The notes under the pieces: generated by a model
Seen by the model: only the letters and a program-made list of their open reading frames with translations
Told to the model about the DNA's origin: nothing
Databases searched by the model: none
Shown here: positions 8,467-18,602 of the stretch, piece after piece
How positions within the stretch are numbered: position 1 is the stretch's first letter
Layout of the letters: each line of letters starts with the position of its first letter
Origin: Methylomonas subterranea
GTDB taxonomy: Bacteria; Pseudomonadota; Gammaproteobacteria; Methylococcales; Methylomonadaceae
Reading direction: 5' to 3'
Assembly: GCF_024505185.1 (NCBI RefSeq)
Contig: NZ_JANIBJ010000001.1
Span: forward strand, 202,117-266,116
Length of the DNA: 64,000 nt
Made by a program: the position numbers and the translations under genes

Positions 8467-9381
8467 ATGGCGACAATCACACCACCCACGTTATCCGACC
8501 GCAAGCTTTTATTCGGCTTCGCTTTGGCCGCGCTGGCCGCCATCGGTTTTTCCGGCAAGGCGATTTTGGTCAAGCTGGCGTATGCCGACTCGGTCGATGC
8601 GGTAACGCTGCTGGCCCTGCGCATGCTGTTTTCCACCCCGTTTTTCTTGCTGGTGGCCTTGCGGCATATCGGTCGCGGCAGCGCGGCGCCGTTGCGCGGC
8701 AGGGGCTGGCTGTCGATTTTGATCCTGGGTTTGTTGGGTTACTATCTGTCCAGCTTGTTCGATTTTATCGGTCTGGCTTACATATCCGCCGGCCTGGAGC
8801 GGCTGATTCTGTTTCTGTACCCGACCATGGTGGTGTTGCTGTCGGCGCTGCTGTTGGGTAAACGCTTCGGCCGCAAGGAAGTGATGGCGCTGCTGTTGAG
8901 TTATGCCGGCATCGGCGTGGTGTTTTTGGACGAACTGCAAGTTCAGTCGCCGCATGTATTCAAGGGCGCGGCCTTTGTGTTCGCCAGCACGCTGACGTAT
9001 TCGGCTTATCTGATCGGTACCGGCGAAGCGGTGGCCCGCATCGGCGTGGCGCGTTTTACGGCGCTGGCCATGCTGGTGGCCTGCGCGGCAACCTTTCTGC
9101 AGTTTGTCTTGACGCATTCGCCGCCGAGTTTGCTGGAGTTGCCGGCGCGGGTGTATCGCTTGAGCGCGCTGATGGCCGTCGTCTCCACGGTGTTGCCGGT
9201 GTTCATGCTGTCGGCCGGTATCCGTTTGGTCGGGTCCGGCCGCGCCGCGCTGATTGGTTCTATAGGGCCGGTGGCAACCTTGGTGATGGCTGCTGTCATA
9301 TTGGATGAGCCGATGACGGCGCAACAAATAGTCGGCGCGGGGCTGGTGCTGGCCGTGGTGCTGAGTCTGTCGCGCCGATAA
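8467..9381 (+). CDS. EamA family (DMT superfamily) transporter, 304 aa
   Basis: Ten predicted membrane segments in two EamA halves. The first spans KLLFGFALAALAAIGFSGKAILVKLAY to GVVFLDEL; the second spans FKGAAFVFASTLTYSAYLIGTGEAV to VGAGLVLAVVLSLSRR. The GSIGPVATLVMAAVILDEPMT segment is the standard end of the second EamA repeat. These inner-membrane carriers move small metabolites, often outward; the substrate cannot be told. A TGGAGG ribosome site precedes ATG 8467. It is divergent from the agmatine genes, and a role in polyamine or amino-acid efflux is only a guess. Confidence 0.88.
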   Translation: MATITPPTLSDRKLLFGFALAALAAIGFSGKAILVKLAYADSVDAVTLLALRMLFSTPFFLLVALRHIGRGSAAPLRGRGWLSILILGLLGYYLSSLFDFIGLAYISAGLERLILFLYPTMVVLLSALLLGKRFGRKEVMALLLSYAGIGVVFLDELQVQSPHVFKGAAFVFASTLTYSAYLIGTGEAVARIGVARFTALAMLVACAATFLQFVLTHSPPSLLELPARVYRLSALMAVVSTVLPVFMLSAGIRLVGSGRAALIGSIGPVATLVMAAVILDEPMTAQQIVGAGLVLAVVLSLSRR

Positions 9382-9387
9382 AGCCCG

Positions 9388-10863
9388 TCAGGCCAAGCCC
9401 TTGCCGCGGTTGTCCATGCGGCGCAGAAATTCGCCCATGATCACCCGGTATAGTTCCTCGCCCAGGTATTTGTCTTCCACGCCGCTGTCAATGCTGGGGT
9501 TGTCGTTGACTTCGATCACATAACCCTTGCCGGCGATTTCCTTCACGTCGACGCCGTACAAGCCGTTGCCTATCGGCTGGGTGGCTTTTAGCGCCGCGTC
9601 CAGCACGGCTTTCGGCACCTCGAAGGTCGGCAGGGTGGCGAAACTGCCGCTGTCGGTACGGCTGGCGCCGTGGCGGTAGATTTGCCAGTGGTTTTTCACC
9701 ATGAAGTAGCGGCAGGCATACAAGGCCTTGTTGTTGAAAATGCCGATACGCCAGTCGAAATCGGTATAGAGAAATTCCTGCGCCAGCAGCAGCGCCGATT
9801 GCTCGAACAGTTCCGCCACTTTAATATCCAGTTCCTGGCGGTTGTTGACCTTGACGATGCCGCGCGAAAACGAGCCGTCGGGGATTTTGATCACCACCGG
9901 ATAACCGGCGGTCGCTTCCAGTTTATCCAGATGTTCCAGATTACCCTTGTGCAGGATCCAGGTCTTTGGCGTCGGCACTTTATGGGTGCGAAACAGGTCG
10001 GCCAGATAAACTTTGTTGGCGCAGCGCAAAATCGAGGTGGGGTCGTCTATCACCATCAAACCTTCGGCTTCGGCTTTTTTGGCGAAACGGTAGGTGTGGT
10101 GGTCGATGGCCGTGGTTTCGCGGATAAATAAACCGTCAAATTCGGGGATGCGGCCATAATGTTTTTGGGTGATCAATTCCACGTCTATGCCCATTTGCCG
10201 GCCGACGTCGATAAATTTTTTCAGCGCGCCGCGATTGCTGGGCGGCAGTTTCTCCAGGGGATTGATCAATACCGCCAGATCGTAACGCGCCGCCTTGCGG
10301 GTGCGGCCCTTGCGCCAGACTTTCTTGCTGAATTTATCCAGCGCTTCGGCGAACAGAGTTTGCATCGCGTCGTCCAGGCTGCGCGGCGATACGGCGTTCA
10401 GATCGGTGATTTCCCATTGCTGATTAAAGTGCAGGGTAATTTCCAGCACCGGGCAGGGAAAGCGTTCGAACAAGCGCCGGGCCAAATCCTGAAAATCGGT
10501 TTCCGGCGTATTGCCGAAATAACTGTACAGCTTGAATTCGCTCTGCCGGGTTTGCTTTTTAAAAGCCCGCGCCAGCGGTTGGGTAAAGTCTTCCAGTTGC
10601 AAGCGGTACAAGGCGTTTTTACCCAGATCGTTGATGACCTTGACCGAGGGGATGACGTGGTGGTTGCGGGCTTCGGCCAGCAGGGAGCAGTAATAGCCGT
10701 CGGACAAATAGGCGTAACTGCTGCAAAGATTGATGACCCGCACCCGTTGCTCGGGGTAGGTGTGCTCGGACGCCAGATAATGTTCGAAGCTGATGACCTG
10801 TTCGCTGGGGTAATAAGGGTTCCAGTCGGACAGGTCGTCAACCACCAGTAATGTGTTGGCCAT
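9388..10863 (-). CDS. RimK-like ATP-grasp ligase with RLAN N-terminal domain, 491 aa
   Basis: The first 160 or so residues (MANTLLVVDDLSDWNPYYPS, then VINLCSSYAYLSDGYYCSLLAEAR) form the RimK-like ATP-grasp N-terminal domain. The C-terminal half is an ATP-grasp fold with PVVIKIPDGSFSRGIVKVNN as the phosphate-binding loop and YVIEVNDNPSIDSGVED as the metal-binding ENDNP motif. Such enzymes join an amino acid or peptide through an acyl phosphate. The acceptor is unknown; ribosomal S6 modification should not be assumed because the N-terminal domain differs from RimK. It is about 245 bases downstream of recG on the same strand. Confidence 0.85.
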   Translation of the reverse strand: MANTLLVVDDLSDWNPYYPSEQVISFEHYLASEHTYPEQRVRVINLCSSYAYLSDGYYCSLLAEARNHHVIPSVKVINDLGKNALYRLQLEDFTQPLARAFKKQTRQSEFKLYSYFGNTPETDFQDLARRLFERFPCPVLEITLHFNQQWEITDLNAVSPRSLDDAMQTLFAEALDKFSKKVWRKGRTRKAARYDLAVLINPLEKLPPSNRGALKKFIDVGRQMGIDVELITQKHYGRIPEFDGLFIRETTAIDHHTYRFAKKAEAEGLMVIDDPTSILRCANKVYLADLFRTHKVPTPKTWILHKGNLEHLDKLEATAGYPVVIKIPDGSFSRGIVKVNNRQELDIKVAELFEQSALLLAQEFLYTDFDWRIGIFNNKALYACRYFMVKNHWQIYRHGASRTDSGSFATLPTFEVPKAVLDAALKATQPIGNGLYGVDVKEIAGKGYVIEVNDNPSIDSGVEDKYLGEELYRVIMGEFLRRMDNRGKGLA

Positions 10864-11108
10864 GGCGGGGGAAAGTTGGTGGGAAAAACAAAACGGATTC
10901 TGAATCCAGGCGGAGTTTTAGACAAGGACTAAAGTTCATGCGGTGCTGTAATGTTCCGGTGAATGAGCCTGAAAAATCAGTTGAGGTGTCTGGAAACCGT
11001 TCGTACCCACAGAGCATAAATGGTGTGCCTGTCGAACCATGCGCGGTTTTCACCTTCTCACCCATTTGGCGAGCCTAGCAAAACCCCGCCCGGAAAGCCT
11101 TGGCGTTG

Positions 11109-13220
11109 CTACGGACTGTAAACGGTGTGAAATAATTCGTCAGGATTTTGTAGCGAACCGCCGGTCCAGCGCCTTACCAAAGGTAGAATGGATTCAGGGT
11201 GGTCCCGGCAAATCAGTTGCGCGGCCCTCTGCACGGGTTCCAGTAGTTCGCGGTCGCGGATCAGATCGGCGATTTTGAAGGGGATTTGGCCGGTTTGGCG
11301 GTTGCCGATAATTTCGCCGGGGCCGCGCAATTCCAGGTCTTTTTCGGCGATCACAAAGCCGTCGTGGCTTTCGCGTAATATCCCCAGTCGCTGGCGGCCT
11401 GTATCCGACAGCGGCGCTTGATACAGCAACAGGCAATAGCTTTCCCGGTTGCCGCGGCCGACCCGTCCGCGTAGCTGGTGTAACTGCGACAAGCCCAGGC
11501 GCTCCGGGTTTTCGATGATCATCAGGCCGGCGTTGGGGACGTCGACGCCGACTTCGATGACCGTGGTGGCCACCAATAAATCGCACTCGCCGCGTTTAAA
11601 CGCCTGCATCACCGCATCCTTGTCGGCGGCTTTCATGCGGCCATGCACCAAACCGATACGCACCTCCGGTAGCGTTTCTTGCAATAACAGCGCGGTATTT
11701 TCGGCCGCTTCGCACTGTAACTGTTCCGATTCCTCGATCAGGGTGCAGACCCAATAGGCCTGACGTTTTTGCGCCGCCCAGTGCTTGATGCGGGCAATCA
11801 CTTCCGCCCGGCGTTCGGAGGGAATCGCGCTGGTGGTGACCGGTTGGCGGCCGGGCGGCAGTTCGTCGATGACGGAAATGTCCAGGTCGGAATACTGCAA
11901 CATGGCCAAGGTGCGCGGAATCGGCGTGGCGGTCATCACCAGTTGGTGCGGTACCTTGCCGGCGGTTTGACCCTTGGCGCGCAGGGCCAGACGCTGCTGG
12001 ACGCCGAAACGGTGCTGTTCGTCGATGATCACCAAACCCAGGTTGTGAAAACCCACACTATCCTGAAACAGGGCGTGAGTCCCTATGACCAGTCCGGCGC
12101 TGCCGTCCGCCAGCGCATCCAGCGTGGCGGCGCGGGCCTTGCCCTTGATTTGTCCGCTTAAAAACAGGACTTGGTGGTCGCCGTGGGCGAACCATTGGAT
12201 AAAGTTGCGAAAATGCTGCTCGGCCAATAATTCGGTGGGAGCCATCAAGGCCGCTTGAAAGCCGGAGCTCAGCGCGCTCAGTGCCGCCAATGCCGCTACC
12301 AGGGTTTTGCCGGAGCCGACATCGCCTTGCACCAGTCTCAACATCGGTTGTGGACGGCGGCAATCGGCTTCTATTTCGGCAATCACGCGTTGTTGCGCGG
12401 CGGTGAGTTGGAAGGGCAGCGCGGCCAGAAAAGCCTGTTTGGCGCTGTCGTTTACGGTCAATGTCGGGGCTTGCCAGGTTTTGTAATGCCGTTTACCCAG
12501 CAACAGGGTCAGGTGATGGGCCAGAAATTCTTCGAACGCCAAGCGTTTCAAGGCCGGCGATTCGCCGTTGGCCAAGGTCGCGGCAGACAGATCGGCGGGA
12601 GGCTGGTGCAAGGTGCTGAGTGCCTCCGCCAACTCGGGGTAGTTATGGGCTTGCCGGATGGTGGCCGGTAAGCAATCCGGCAGCGCCCCGGCGGAGTTCA
12701 GGCACAGTTCCAGGGCCTGTTTGACCGCTTTGCGCAAGGTGGTTTGGGCCAAGCCTTCTGTAAGCGGGTAAACCGGGGTCAGCGCGGGCTCGGTCGGGTC
12801 GTCGCCGGCATGCAGGATGCGGTACTCCGGATGTATCATTTCCAGGCCGTTGAAGCCCATGCGTATGTCGCCGAAACAACTGATTTGCGTGCCGGGCTTG
12901 AGCAACTGCAGCTGTTGTACCGAAAAATGAAAAAAGCGTAGCGACAGCAAGCCACTGCTGTCGCTGATGCGGCAAATCACGCTGTTGCGGCCGCGTTGCG
13001 GGGTGTCGACGTATTCCACCTGGCCGCAAACCAGGGCGGTCATGCCGGGCGCCAGGCCGGCGATCGGCTGGCAACGGGTTCTGTCCTGATAGCGTTGCGG
13101 CAGATGAAACAGCAGGTCTTGTACGGTAAGGATGCCCAGCTTTTGCAGGCGGGCGGCGGTTTGCGAACCGATGCCGGTCAAATGGGTAACGGGCAGTTGC
13201 GCCGGTTCTCGATTGGGCAT
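11109..13220 (-). CDS. recG: ATP-dependent DNA helicase RecG
   Basis: 703 residues with the full RecG layout. An N-terminal wedge/OB region contains LTGIGSQTAARLQKLGILTVQDLLFHLPQRYQDR. The helicase core has Walker A GDVGSGKT and DEQHRFGVQQR, followed by MTATPIPRT. The second helicase domain has HGRMKAADKDAVM, TTVIEVGVDVPNA and QLRGRVGRG. RecG remodels stalled replication forks and Holliday junctions. Genomic order spoT-ridA-recG resembles the spoT-trmH-recG region of enteric bacteria. Confidence 0.96.
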   Translation of the reverse strand: MPNREPAQLPVTHLTGIGSQTAARLQKLGILTVQDLLFHLPQRYQDRTRCQPIAGLAPGMTALVCGQVEYVDTPQRGRNSVICRISDSSGLLSLRFFHFSVQQLQLLKPGTQISCFGDIRMGFNGLEMIHPEYRILHAGDDPTEPALTPVYPLTEGLAQTTLRKAVKQALELCLNSAGALPDCLPATIRQAHNYPELAEALSTLHQPPADLSAATLANGESPALKRLAFEEFLAHHLTLLLGKRHYKTWQAPTLTVNDSAKQAFLAALPFQLTAAQQRVIAEIEADCRRPQPMLRLVQGDVGSGKTLVAALAALSALSSGFQAALMAPTELLAEQHFRNFIQWFAHGDHQVLFLSGQIKGKARAATLDALADGSAGLVIGTHALFQDSVGFHNLGLVIIDEQHRFGVQQRLALRAKGQTAGKVPHQLVMTATPIPRTLAMLQYSDLDISVIDELPPGRQPVTTSAIPSERRAEVIARIKHWAAQKRQAYWVCTLIEESEQLQCEAAENTALLLQETLPEVRIGLVHGRMKAADKDAVMQAFKRGECDLLVATTVIEVGVDVPNAGLMIIENPERLGLSQLHQLRGRVGRGNRESYCLLLYQAPLSDTGRQRLGILRESHDGFVIAEKDLELRGPGEIIGNRQTGQIPFKIADLIRDRELLEPVQRAAQLICRDHPESILPLVRRWTGGSLQNPDELFHTVYSP

Positions 13221-13261
13221 CCGCGACGGCGATGGCGCAGTTTAGAAAAAACGCCCGCCGA

Positions 13262-13657
13262 TCAGTAATATTCCTCTCGCAGTACCATGATGGCGTCCAT
13301 CTCCACGCCGGCGCCCTTGGGTAGCGCCGCCACGCCGACCGCCGCGCGGGCCGGGTAGGGTTGGGTAAAATATTCGGCCATGATTTCGTTGACGATGGGG
13401 AAATTGCCCAGATCGGTCAGAAACACGTTGAGCTTGACGATATCGGAAAAATTGCCGCCGGCGGCTTCGGCCACGGCCAGCAGATTGTCGAATACCCGGC
13501 GGATTTGCAGAGCAATGTCGCCTTCCACCATTTGCATGCTGACGGGGTCGAGCGGAATCTGGCCGGACAGATAAACCGTGCTGTCGACCTTGACGGCTTG
13601 CGAATAAGTGCCTATGGCTTGGGGGGCGGAAGTGGTGGCGATGATGGTTTTAGTCAT
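13262..13657 (-). CDS. ridA: RidA family reactive-intermediate deaminase, 131 aa
   Basis: Start set at ATG 13657 ([22 protein letters not shown]); the longer open frame to 14053 runs antisense through spoT and is discarded. Family features are [23 protein letters not shown], the [19 protein letters not shown] segment, the conserved arginine in [23 protein letters not shown] and the terminal acidic glutamate region. RidA hydrolyses 2-aminoacrylate and related enamines and imines released by PLP enzymes. It lies 2 bases after the spoT stop, so it is translated in the same transcript. Confidence 0.93.
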   Translation of the reverse strand: MTKTIIATTSAPQAIGTYSQAVKVDSTVYLSGQIPLDPVSMQMVEGDIALQIRRVFDNLLAVAEAAGGNFSDIVKLNVFLTDLGNFPIVNEIMAEYFTQPYPARAAVGVAALPKGAGVEMDAIMVLREEYY

Positions 13658-13659
13658 AA

Positions 13660-15837
13660 TCAGGCCTTGATGCGGGTGATTTTTAACACAATGGACAATT
13701 TTTTCAGTTTGCGGATGATGTTGGCCAGATGCACCCGGTCGCGCACGGCCAGGGTCAGCAAATCCACCGACACCCTGTCGTCCTGGCTGACCACGGTGAT
13801 GTTTTCGATGTTGGAATCCATAAAGGAAATCGTCGAGGCAATGGTGGCCAGCGAACCGCGCTGGTTCAACAGTTCGATACGGATTTCCGCCGGAAATTCG
13901 CCGGCGGCGTCCGGGCTCCATTCCACATCCAGCCAGGTGGTTTGTTTTTTTCTGACTTCGTTGCTGTTGCGGCATTCGTGGTGGTGCACCACGATACCCT
14001 TGCCCGGATTGAAAAAGCCGATGATGGAATCGCCCGGTATGGGGCGGCAGCATTTGGCCAGACTGACCACCATGCCTTCGGTGCCCTTGATGATCAAGGG
14101 GGATTTGGGGCGTTGTTCGCTGTCGTCGAGTTTGACGCCGGATTGATTGCCGATCTGATTGATGTGTTTGGCCACCAGGAAAGGCATGCGGTTGCCGAGG
14201 CCGATATCTTCCAGCAAATCGTTCAGGGAATGCTTTTTCATCGCATGCAGGACTTGCATGATCTGAGTGTCATCGACTTTGTCGAGTTGGATGTTCAGAC
14301 TGAGCAGTTCCTTTTCCAACAGGCGCCGGCCCAGATTGATGGCTTCCTGCTGATTGAAGTTTTTCAGATAGGCCCGGATACAGCTGCGCGCCTTGGCGGT
14401 GACCACGTAATTCAACCACAGCGGGTTGGGCCGGGCCCAACTGGCGGTGATGACTTCAACCGTCATGCCGTTTTCCAGCTTGGATTGCAGCGGCACCAGT
14501 TTTTTGTCGATGCGCGCCGAGATGCAGGCGTTGCCGACATCGGTATGCACCATGTAGGCAAAGTCGACGATGGTAGCACCGCGCGGCAGTTTGATAATCT
14601 TGCCCTTGGGCGTGAATACGTAGACTTCCTGCGGGAAGAGATCAACTTTCAGGTTGTCGATGAATTCCAGCGAGTCGCCGGCGGATTTTTGAATTTCCAA
14701 CAAATCGCGCAGCCATTCGTTGGCGCGGGCCTGGATGGTTTCGCTTTTTTCGTTGTCGGATTTGTATAGCCAGTGGGCGGCGATGCCGGATTCGGACAGG
14801 CGGTGCATTTCGTGGGTGCGAATCTGGATCTCTATGGGTACCCCGTAAGGGCCGATCAGAATGGTATGCAGCGATTGGTAGCCGTTGGCCTTGGGCAGGG
14901 CGATGTAGTCCTTGAAGCGGCCGGGTATGGGCTTGAACAGGTTGTGCACGCAACCCAGGGCCCGGTAGCAATCGTCGACCTGATGGCAGTAGATACGAAA
15001 GGCGTATACATCGAACACGTCGGTAAAGGAGATTTTTTTGTGCAGCATTTTTTGGTAAATGCTGGCGATATTTTTTTCCCGGCCGGCCACCGTACAGTCC
15101 ATGCCGGTTTCCTTCAGGCGGTTTTGAATCGAATTCTGGATGGTGTCGACGATTTCCTTGCGGTTGCCGCGCGACTTTTTCACCGCATTGTTGATGGCGG
15201 TGTAACGGTTAGGGTAGAGCGCCTTGAATCCCAAGGACTCCAACTGGTGGCGGATGTCGTTCATGCCCAGCCGGTTGGCGATGGGGGCATAGATTTCCAG
15301 GGTTTCCTTGGCGATGCGGCGTTTTTTGTCCAGCGGCATATTGCCCATGGTTTGCATGTTGTGCAAACGGTCCGCCAGCTTGACCACGATGACCCGCAGA
15401 TCCTGCGCCATGGCCAAAAACATTTTACGCACGTTTTCCGCCTGGGCCTCGGCGCGCGAGCGGCTGTCTATTTTGGATAATTTGGTGACACCGTCGACCA
15501 AATCGGCGACTTCCTGGCCGAATTCGGCGGCCAGTTGCTCCTTGCTGACCGGGGTGTCCTCTATGACGTCATGCAGGATGGCCGCCATGATGCCGTGGGC
15601 ATCCATGTGCATGCCGGCCAGAGTGATAGCTACCGAGACCGGATGGCAGATATAGGCTTCGCCGCTTTTGCGGAATTGCCCGGAGTGGGCCGCCGCGCCG
15701 AAGTGATAGGCGCGGACGATGTTGTTGATGTTCGTTTGATCGAGATAGCCGTATAAAATGTCGCAGAGCTGGTTGAGCAGTTTCTCTTGCGGATGCTCAA
15801 CTTGTAGCGTGTTTGATGGGGCGACTAGCTCGGTCAT
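13660..15837 (-). CDS. spoT: Bifunctional (p)ppGpp synthetase/hydrolase SpoT
   Basis: 725 residues in Rel/Spo order. The HD hydrolase domain contains [15 protein letters not shown] and [11 protein letters not shown], an intact HD pair. The synthetase domain contains [19 protein letters not shown] and [13 protein letters not shown] follows ([24 protein letters not shown]), then a zinc-finger-like [13 protein letters not shown], and a C-terminal ACT domain ([19 protein letters not shown]). The intact HD residues support hydrolase activity, as in SpoT rather than RelA. It follows rpoZ by 8 bases, the usual gammaproteobacterial pairing. Confidence 0.96.
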   Translation of the reverse strand: MTELVAPSNTLQVEHPQEKLLNQLCDILYGYLDQTNINNIVRAYHFGAAAHSGQFRKSGEAYICHPVSVAITLAGMHMDAHGIMAAILHDVIEDTPVSKEQLAAEFGQEVADLVDGVTKLSKIDSRSRAEAQAENVRKMFLAMAQDLRVIVVKLADRLHNMQTMGNMPLDKKRRIAKETLEIYAPIANRLGMNDIRHQLESLGFKALYPNRYTAINNAVKKSRGNRKEIVDTIQNSIQNRLKETGMDCTVAGREKNIASIYQKMLHKKISFTDVFDVYAFRIYCHQVDDCYRALGCVHNLFKPIPGRFKDYIALPKANGYQSLHTILIGPYGVPIEIQIRTHEMHRLSESGIAAHWLYKSDNEKSETIQARANEWLRDLLEIQKSAGDSLEFIDNLKVDLFPQEVYVFTPKGKIIKLPRGATIVDFAYMVHTDVGNACISARIDKKLVPLQSKLENGMTVEVITASWARPNPLWLNYVVTAKARSCIRAYLKNFNQQEAINLGRRLLEKELLSLNIQLDKVDDTQIMQVLHAMKKHSLNDLLEDIGLGNRMPFLVAKHINQIGNQSGVKLDDSEQRPKSPLIIKGTEGMVVSLAKCCRPIPGDSIIGFFNPGKGIVVHHHECRNSNEVRKKQTTWLDVEWSPDAAGEFPAEIRIELLNQRGSLATIASTISFMDSNIENITVVSQDDRVSVDLLTLAVRDRVHLANIIRKLKKLSIVLKITRIKA

Positions 15838-15845
15838 TAGCGCGA

Positions 15846-16088
15846 TCAGCCAATTTCCAGGTGGGTGTCGGAGACGTGGCCGCCGCGGTGCAAGCGGTCT
15901 ATGTTTTCCTCATTGACAAAACCGGCCGCAATTTCGCGCAAGGCCAGCACGGTATCCTTATCCTTGCCGCGCGGCAGAAATTCATCCGCGCCCTTTTCCA
16001 GTTGTCTGGCCCGTTTGCCGGCCAATAACACCAGTTTGAAACGGTTTTCAACATTTTCTAAACAATCTTCGACGGTAACGCGTGCCAT
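15846..16088 (-). CDS. rpoZ: RNA polymerase omega subunit
   Basis: 80 residues beginning [33 protein letters not shown], the standard omega N-terminus that wraps the beta-prime C-terminus. The family's [11 protein letters not shown] segment near the C-terminus is present. In E. coli gmk precedes rpoZ; here gmk is absent and about 530 bases of mostly non-coding sequence with a probable small RNA lie upstream. Confidence 0.95.
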   Translation of the reverse strand: MARVTVEDCLENVENRFKLVLLAGKRARQLEKGADEFLPRGKDKDTVLALREIAAGFVNEENIDRLHRGGHVSDTHLEIG

Positions 16089-16224
16089 TTTTGGAACCTT
16101 TTTGGGAATGGATGGGTGAATTAAACAGCATTAACCATAACAGTCAATAGCCCTAAGTGGCTATTATAATTGAAAAAGGACTCTGGAAGCCACTGGTCGC
16201 CGGCGCGATGTGAATTGGCGGAAA

Positions 16225-16424
16225 ATAAAAAGCCCGCATATAGCGGGCTCCGTCCTTGTTATTGCTATTGTTATGTTGGACGTCCGCCAGTTATGGCAGC
16301 TTAGTCAAGCAGTTACTGTTATTGTTGTTATTATGCGCCTTGGTTACAGGCCGCTTCCCTCCCCTCAAAGTCATGACCTTTTTTATTTTCAGGCCTTGCG
16401 TACTCCCATAAGGTGGGCAGAGTC
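16225..16424 (-). ncRNA. Candidate Hfq-type small RNA
   Basis: The intergenic region between bepA and rpoZ holds what looks like an independent minus-strand transcript. A possible promoter is TTGATA (16448-16453), 17-base spacer, CACATA (16425-16430). A hairpin follows near the 5' end (CCCA/UGGG with loop CCUUA). There are two A-R-N triplet runs, seven triplets at 16312-16332 and six at 16255-16272, the pattern bound by the distal face of Hfq. The transcript would end at the terminator at 16231-16249. A 27-codon frame with five consecutive Asn codons overlaps the first run and could instead be a leader peptide. I cannot match it to a named family. Confidence 0.4.
16231..16249 (-). terminator. 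Rho-independent terminator
   Basis: A perfect 7-bp stem, AGCCCGC and GCGGGCT around a 5-base loop. On the minus strand it is followed directly by TTTTTATTTT. The U-rich tail lies only on the minus-strand side, so it ends a minus transcript, most simply the candidate small RNA, or read-through from bepA. Confidence 0.75.
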
Positions 16425-16453
16425 TATGTGAAAAAAAATGCGATGTCTATCAA
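16425..16453 (-). promoter_or_regulatory. Possible promoter of the candidate small RNA
   Basis: Read on the minus strand: TTGATA (16453-16448), 17 bases, CACATA (16430-16425). The -35 is good, the -10 is weak. It is placed so that transcription would begin at the 5' hairpin of the candidate RNA. Confidence 0.35.
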
Positions 16454-16622
16454 AAAAGTAAGTTTTTCCCTACAAATAGTTTCGGGGCGAAATTAACTTT
16501 TTGAAACAGAAGCTTGCAAATATCATCAATGCCTAATATTTATTTTGTTTTGCCGTGTTTGACCCTGGCGAATCACAAAGTGTTTTCCTCGGCGGAGCAG
16601 GCCAAGCGTTTCCGCTGAATCA

Positions 16623-18074
16623 TTACCTTTTGTTTTTCATTTCTTCCAATTCGCTCAGAAAAAAATTCAGCCGCTCATCCAGGATGGCTTGCATCTGATA
16701 GTTGAGGTTTTTTACCTGCTTGGCCAAGCGAATCTGCAAAATGGCATTGTCGGTCTGGCCGCCGGCGAAATAATGTTCGGCCATATAGCGGTGCGATTCG
16801 GCGGGTTGGTTTAGACCGGCGTGGATTTCGGCCAGGGTTTGATAATAAAACGGGCGCTCTTTTTGATCGTCGGACAGACTCTGCAGTACCTGTCTGGCTT
16901 GTTCGGGCTTGGCGATTTTTAGCAGGAAGCGGGTGTATTCGATCTTGATGGCGTCATTGCTGGGAAAGTTTTGTATGGCTTTGGCAAACAAGCGGTCGGC
17001 TTTGTCGGCTTCGTGGTTTTCCATCGCCGTGCGGGCCAAGGCGGAAATATAGTGCGGTTGATTGGGGTACTTGGCCGTCAATTGTTCGAATATTTCGCCG
17101 GCGGCCTGATATTGCAGGTTTTTCAGATGGATCAAGCCAATCCCATAGCGCGCCACGTCTCGCTGTTCGTTGGTGCCTTGCTGTTCCAGCGCGGAAAAAT
17201 GCTTCAGGGCGGCGGCTCTGTCGTGCATGGTCAGAGCGTACAATTTGGCCTTGGTGAGCAAATAGCCCATCGAATCGGGATATTGCCGGTAGGGATAGGT
17301 TTCGGCCCGGCCGCGGGTGTCGGCAATCCGGCTTTCGGAAACCGGGTGGGTACGCAGAAATTCCGGCACGCCCTTGCCGTAGTAACGGGTGGATTGCTGC
17401 AGACGTTCGAAGAAGGTCGGCATGCTGCGCGGGTCGAAGCTGGCGTCGGCCAAGGTTTGCATGCCGACCCGGTCGGCTTCCTTCTCGTTGTCGCGGGTAA
17501 AATTGATCTGAAACTGTACGCTGCCGGCCTGCACCGCCATCAACGCCGCCTGACCCATGCGCGGCGACTGGGTGCCGATCAAAATGGCGGCCAGCGTGGC
17601 GGCCACGGTGGGTATCGACATTTTGCTGGCGGCTTCGATTTGCCGGTAAAGATGGCGCTGGGTGACGTGGCCGATCTCGTGTGCCATCACGGAAGCCAGC
17701 TCGCTTTCGGCTTCGGTCAGTAAAATCAGTCCCGAATTGACGCCTATATAACCGCCAGGGCCGGCAAAGGCGTTGATATTGGGATCCATCACCACAAAAA
17801 AATGAAACGGGGTGGACGGATTGTCGCTGTGGGCAACCAGTTGCCGGCCTATGCTTTGGATATATTGTTGTATTTCCAGATCCTGGCTGATTTCTGTTTG
17901 CGAGTGCAGGTTGCGGAAAAATGAGGCGCCGAACTCCTGTTCCTCTATTGGCGAAATCAGCGCGCCGGAGGAATCTCCCATGTCCGGCAACTGGATTTTT
18001 TCCGTTTCGATAGCTTGGGGAATTGTCGGCAACAAGCTCAATGCCGTGGCTACTGTAAGGGCGGATAATTTCAT
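16623..18074 (-). CDS. bepA: Periplasmic M48 metalloprotease/chaperone BepA
   Basis: 483 residues with a cleavable signal peptide (MKLSALTVATALSLLPTIPQA). The M48 peptidase domain shows FAGPGGYIGVNSGLILL, the zinc site HEIGH (VMAHEIGHVTQRH) and the third ligand in DNEKEADRVG. It also has the LRTHPVSESRIADTRGR segment of the family. The C-terminal 200 residues are TPR-like helices. BepA (formerly YfgC) assists LptD and BAM-dependent outer-membrane assembly and degrades stalled intermediates. Size and domain order match the family. Confidence 0.92.
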   Translation of the reverse strand: MKLSALTVATALSLLPTIPQAIETEKIQLPDMGDSSGALISPIEEQEFGASFFRNLHSQTEISQDLEIQQYIQSIGRQLVAHSDNPSTPFHFFVVMDPNINAFAGPGGYIGVNSGLILLTEAESELASVMAHEIGHVTQRHLYRQIEAASKMSIPTVAATLAAILIGTQSPRMGQAALMAVQAGSVQFQINFTRDNEKEADRVGMQTLADASFDPRSMPTFFERLQQSTRYYGKGVPEFLRTHPVSESRIADTRGRAETYPYRQYPDSMGYLLTKAKLYALTMHDRAAALKHFSALEQQGTNEQRDVARYGIGLIHLKNLQYQAAGEIFEQLTAKYPNQPHYISALARTAMENHEADKADRLFAKAIQNFPSNDAIKIEYTRFLLKIAKPEQARQVLQSLSDDQKERPFYYQTLAEIHAGLNQPAESHRYMAEHYFAGGQTDNAILQIRLAKQVKNLNYQMQAILDERLNFFLSELEEMKNKR

Positions 18075-18206
18075 GATAAGTCGGACAATGACGGCGTCAA
18101 TGGGGTTGGATGCTGATGGATTAACCGGGAAATACCGGCCGGCGTGTTATGCTGATATCCGTTCTGATCAATTATAAGTGATTTAGTTTAAACACCTCAT
18201 ATAGTC

Positions 18207-18596
18207 ATGAATTACGCCATTCAAATCAATGCCGGCCCTTATGAAGCCAACGCCGGATTAACGGCTTACCGCTTTGCGCGGGCGGCCCTGCAACAACAGC
18301 ACCGGATCTTGCAGGTGTTTTTTTACCGGCAGGGCATTCAATATGCCTGCCGCCATGCCTTACCGCCGGATGACGAGATCGACATGGGCAAGGCATGGTC
18401 CGATTTGGCCAAACAGCACGGAATCGATCTGCTGGTCTGCATATCGGCGGCGCAACGGCGCGGGTTGTTATGCGAGGACGAAGCCCGGCGGCGGGGACTT
18501 GCGGATAAGCAACTCGCCGAGGGTTTCCGGATTGCCGGTTTGGGCCAGTGGCTGGAGGCCACGCTGAACGCCGATCGTTGTCTGGTGTTCGGCTAA
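18207..18596 (+). CDS. tusD: Sulfurtransferase TusD
   Basis: A 129-residue DsrE-like protein. The catalytic cysteine of TusD is at position 78 here (LLVCISAAQRRG), exactly as in the E. coli protein, and the GLADKQLAEGFRIAGLGQWLEA ending is also conserved. TusD accepts persulfide sulfur in the TusBCD relay for 2-thiouridine at tRNA wobble positions. The tusC gene follows after 6 bases, but no tusB is seen. Confidence 0.9.
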   Translation: MNYAIQINAGPYEANAGLTAYRFARAALQQQHRILQVFFYRQGIQYACRHALPPDDEIDMGKAWSDLAKQHGIDLLVCISAAQRRGLLCEDEARRRGLADKQLAEGFRIAGLGQWLEATLNADRCLVFG

Positions 18597-18602
18597 ACCG
18601 GC

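Noticed and set aside
8509..9327. 272-codon minus-strand frame opposite the EamA transporter
   Set aside because: Its composition (His, Gln and Arg rich) is the typical shadow of a membrane protein gene.
13658..14053. Long N-terminal extension of ridA
   Set aside because: It overlaps spoT in another frame and has no domain; RidA proteins begin close to the ATG at 13657.
16225..16430. Cyclic-di-GMP (GEMM) riboswitch upstream of a minus-strand gene
   Set aside because: A GGGAGUACGCAAGGCC stretch loosely recalls GEMM, but the remaining conserved bases and the expected downstream gene context do not fit.
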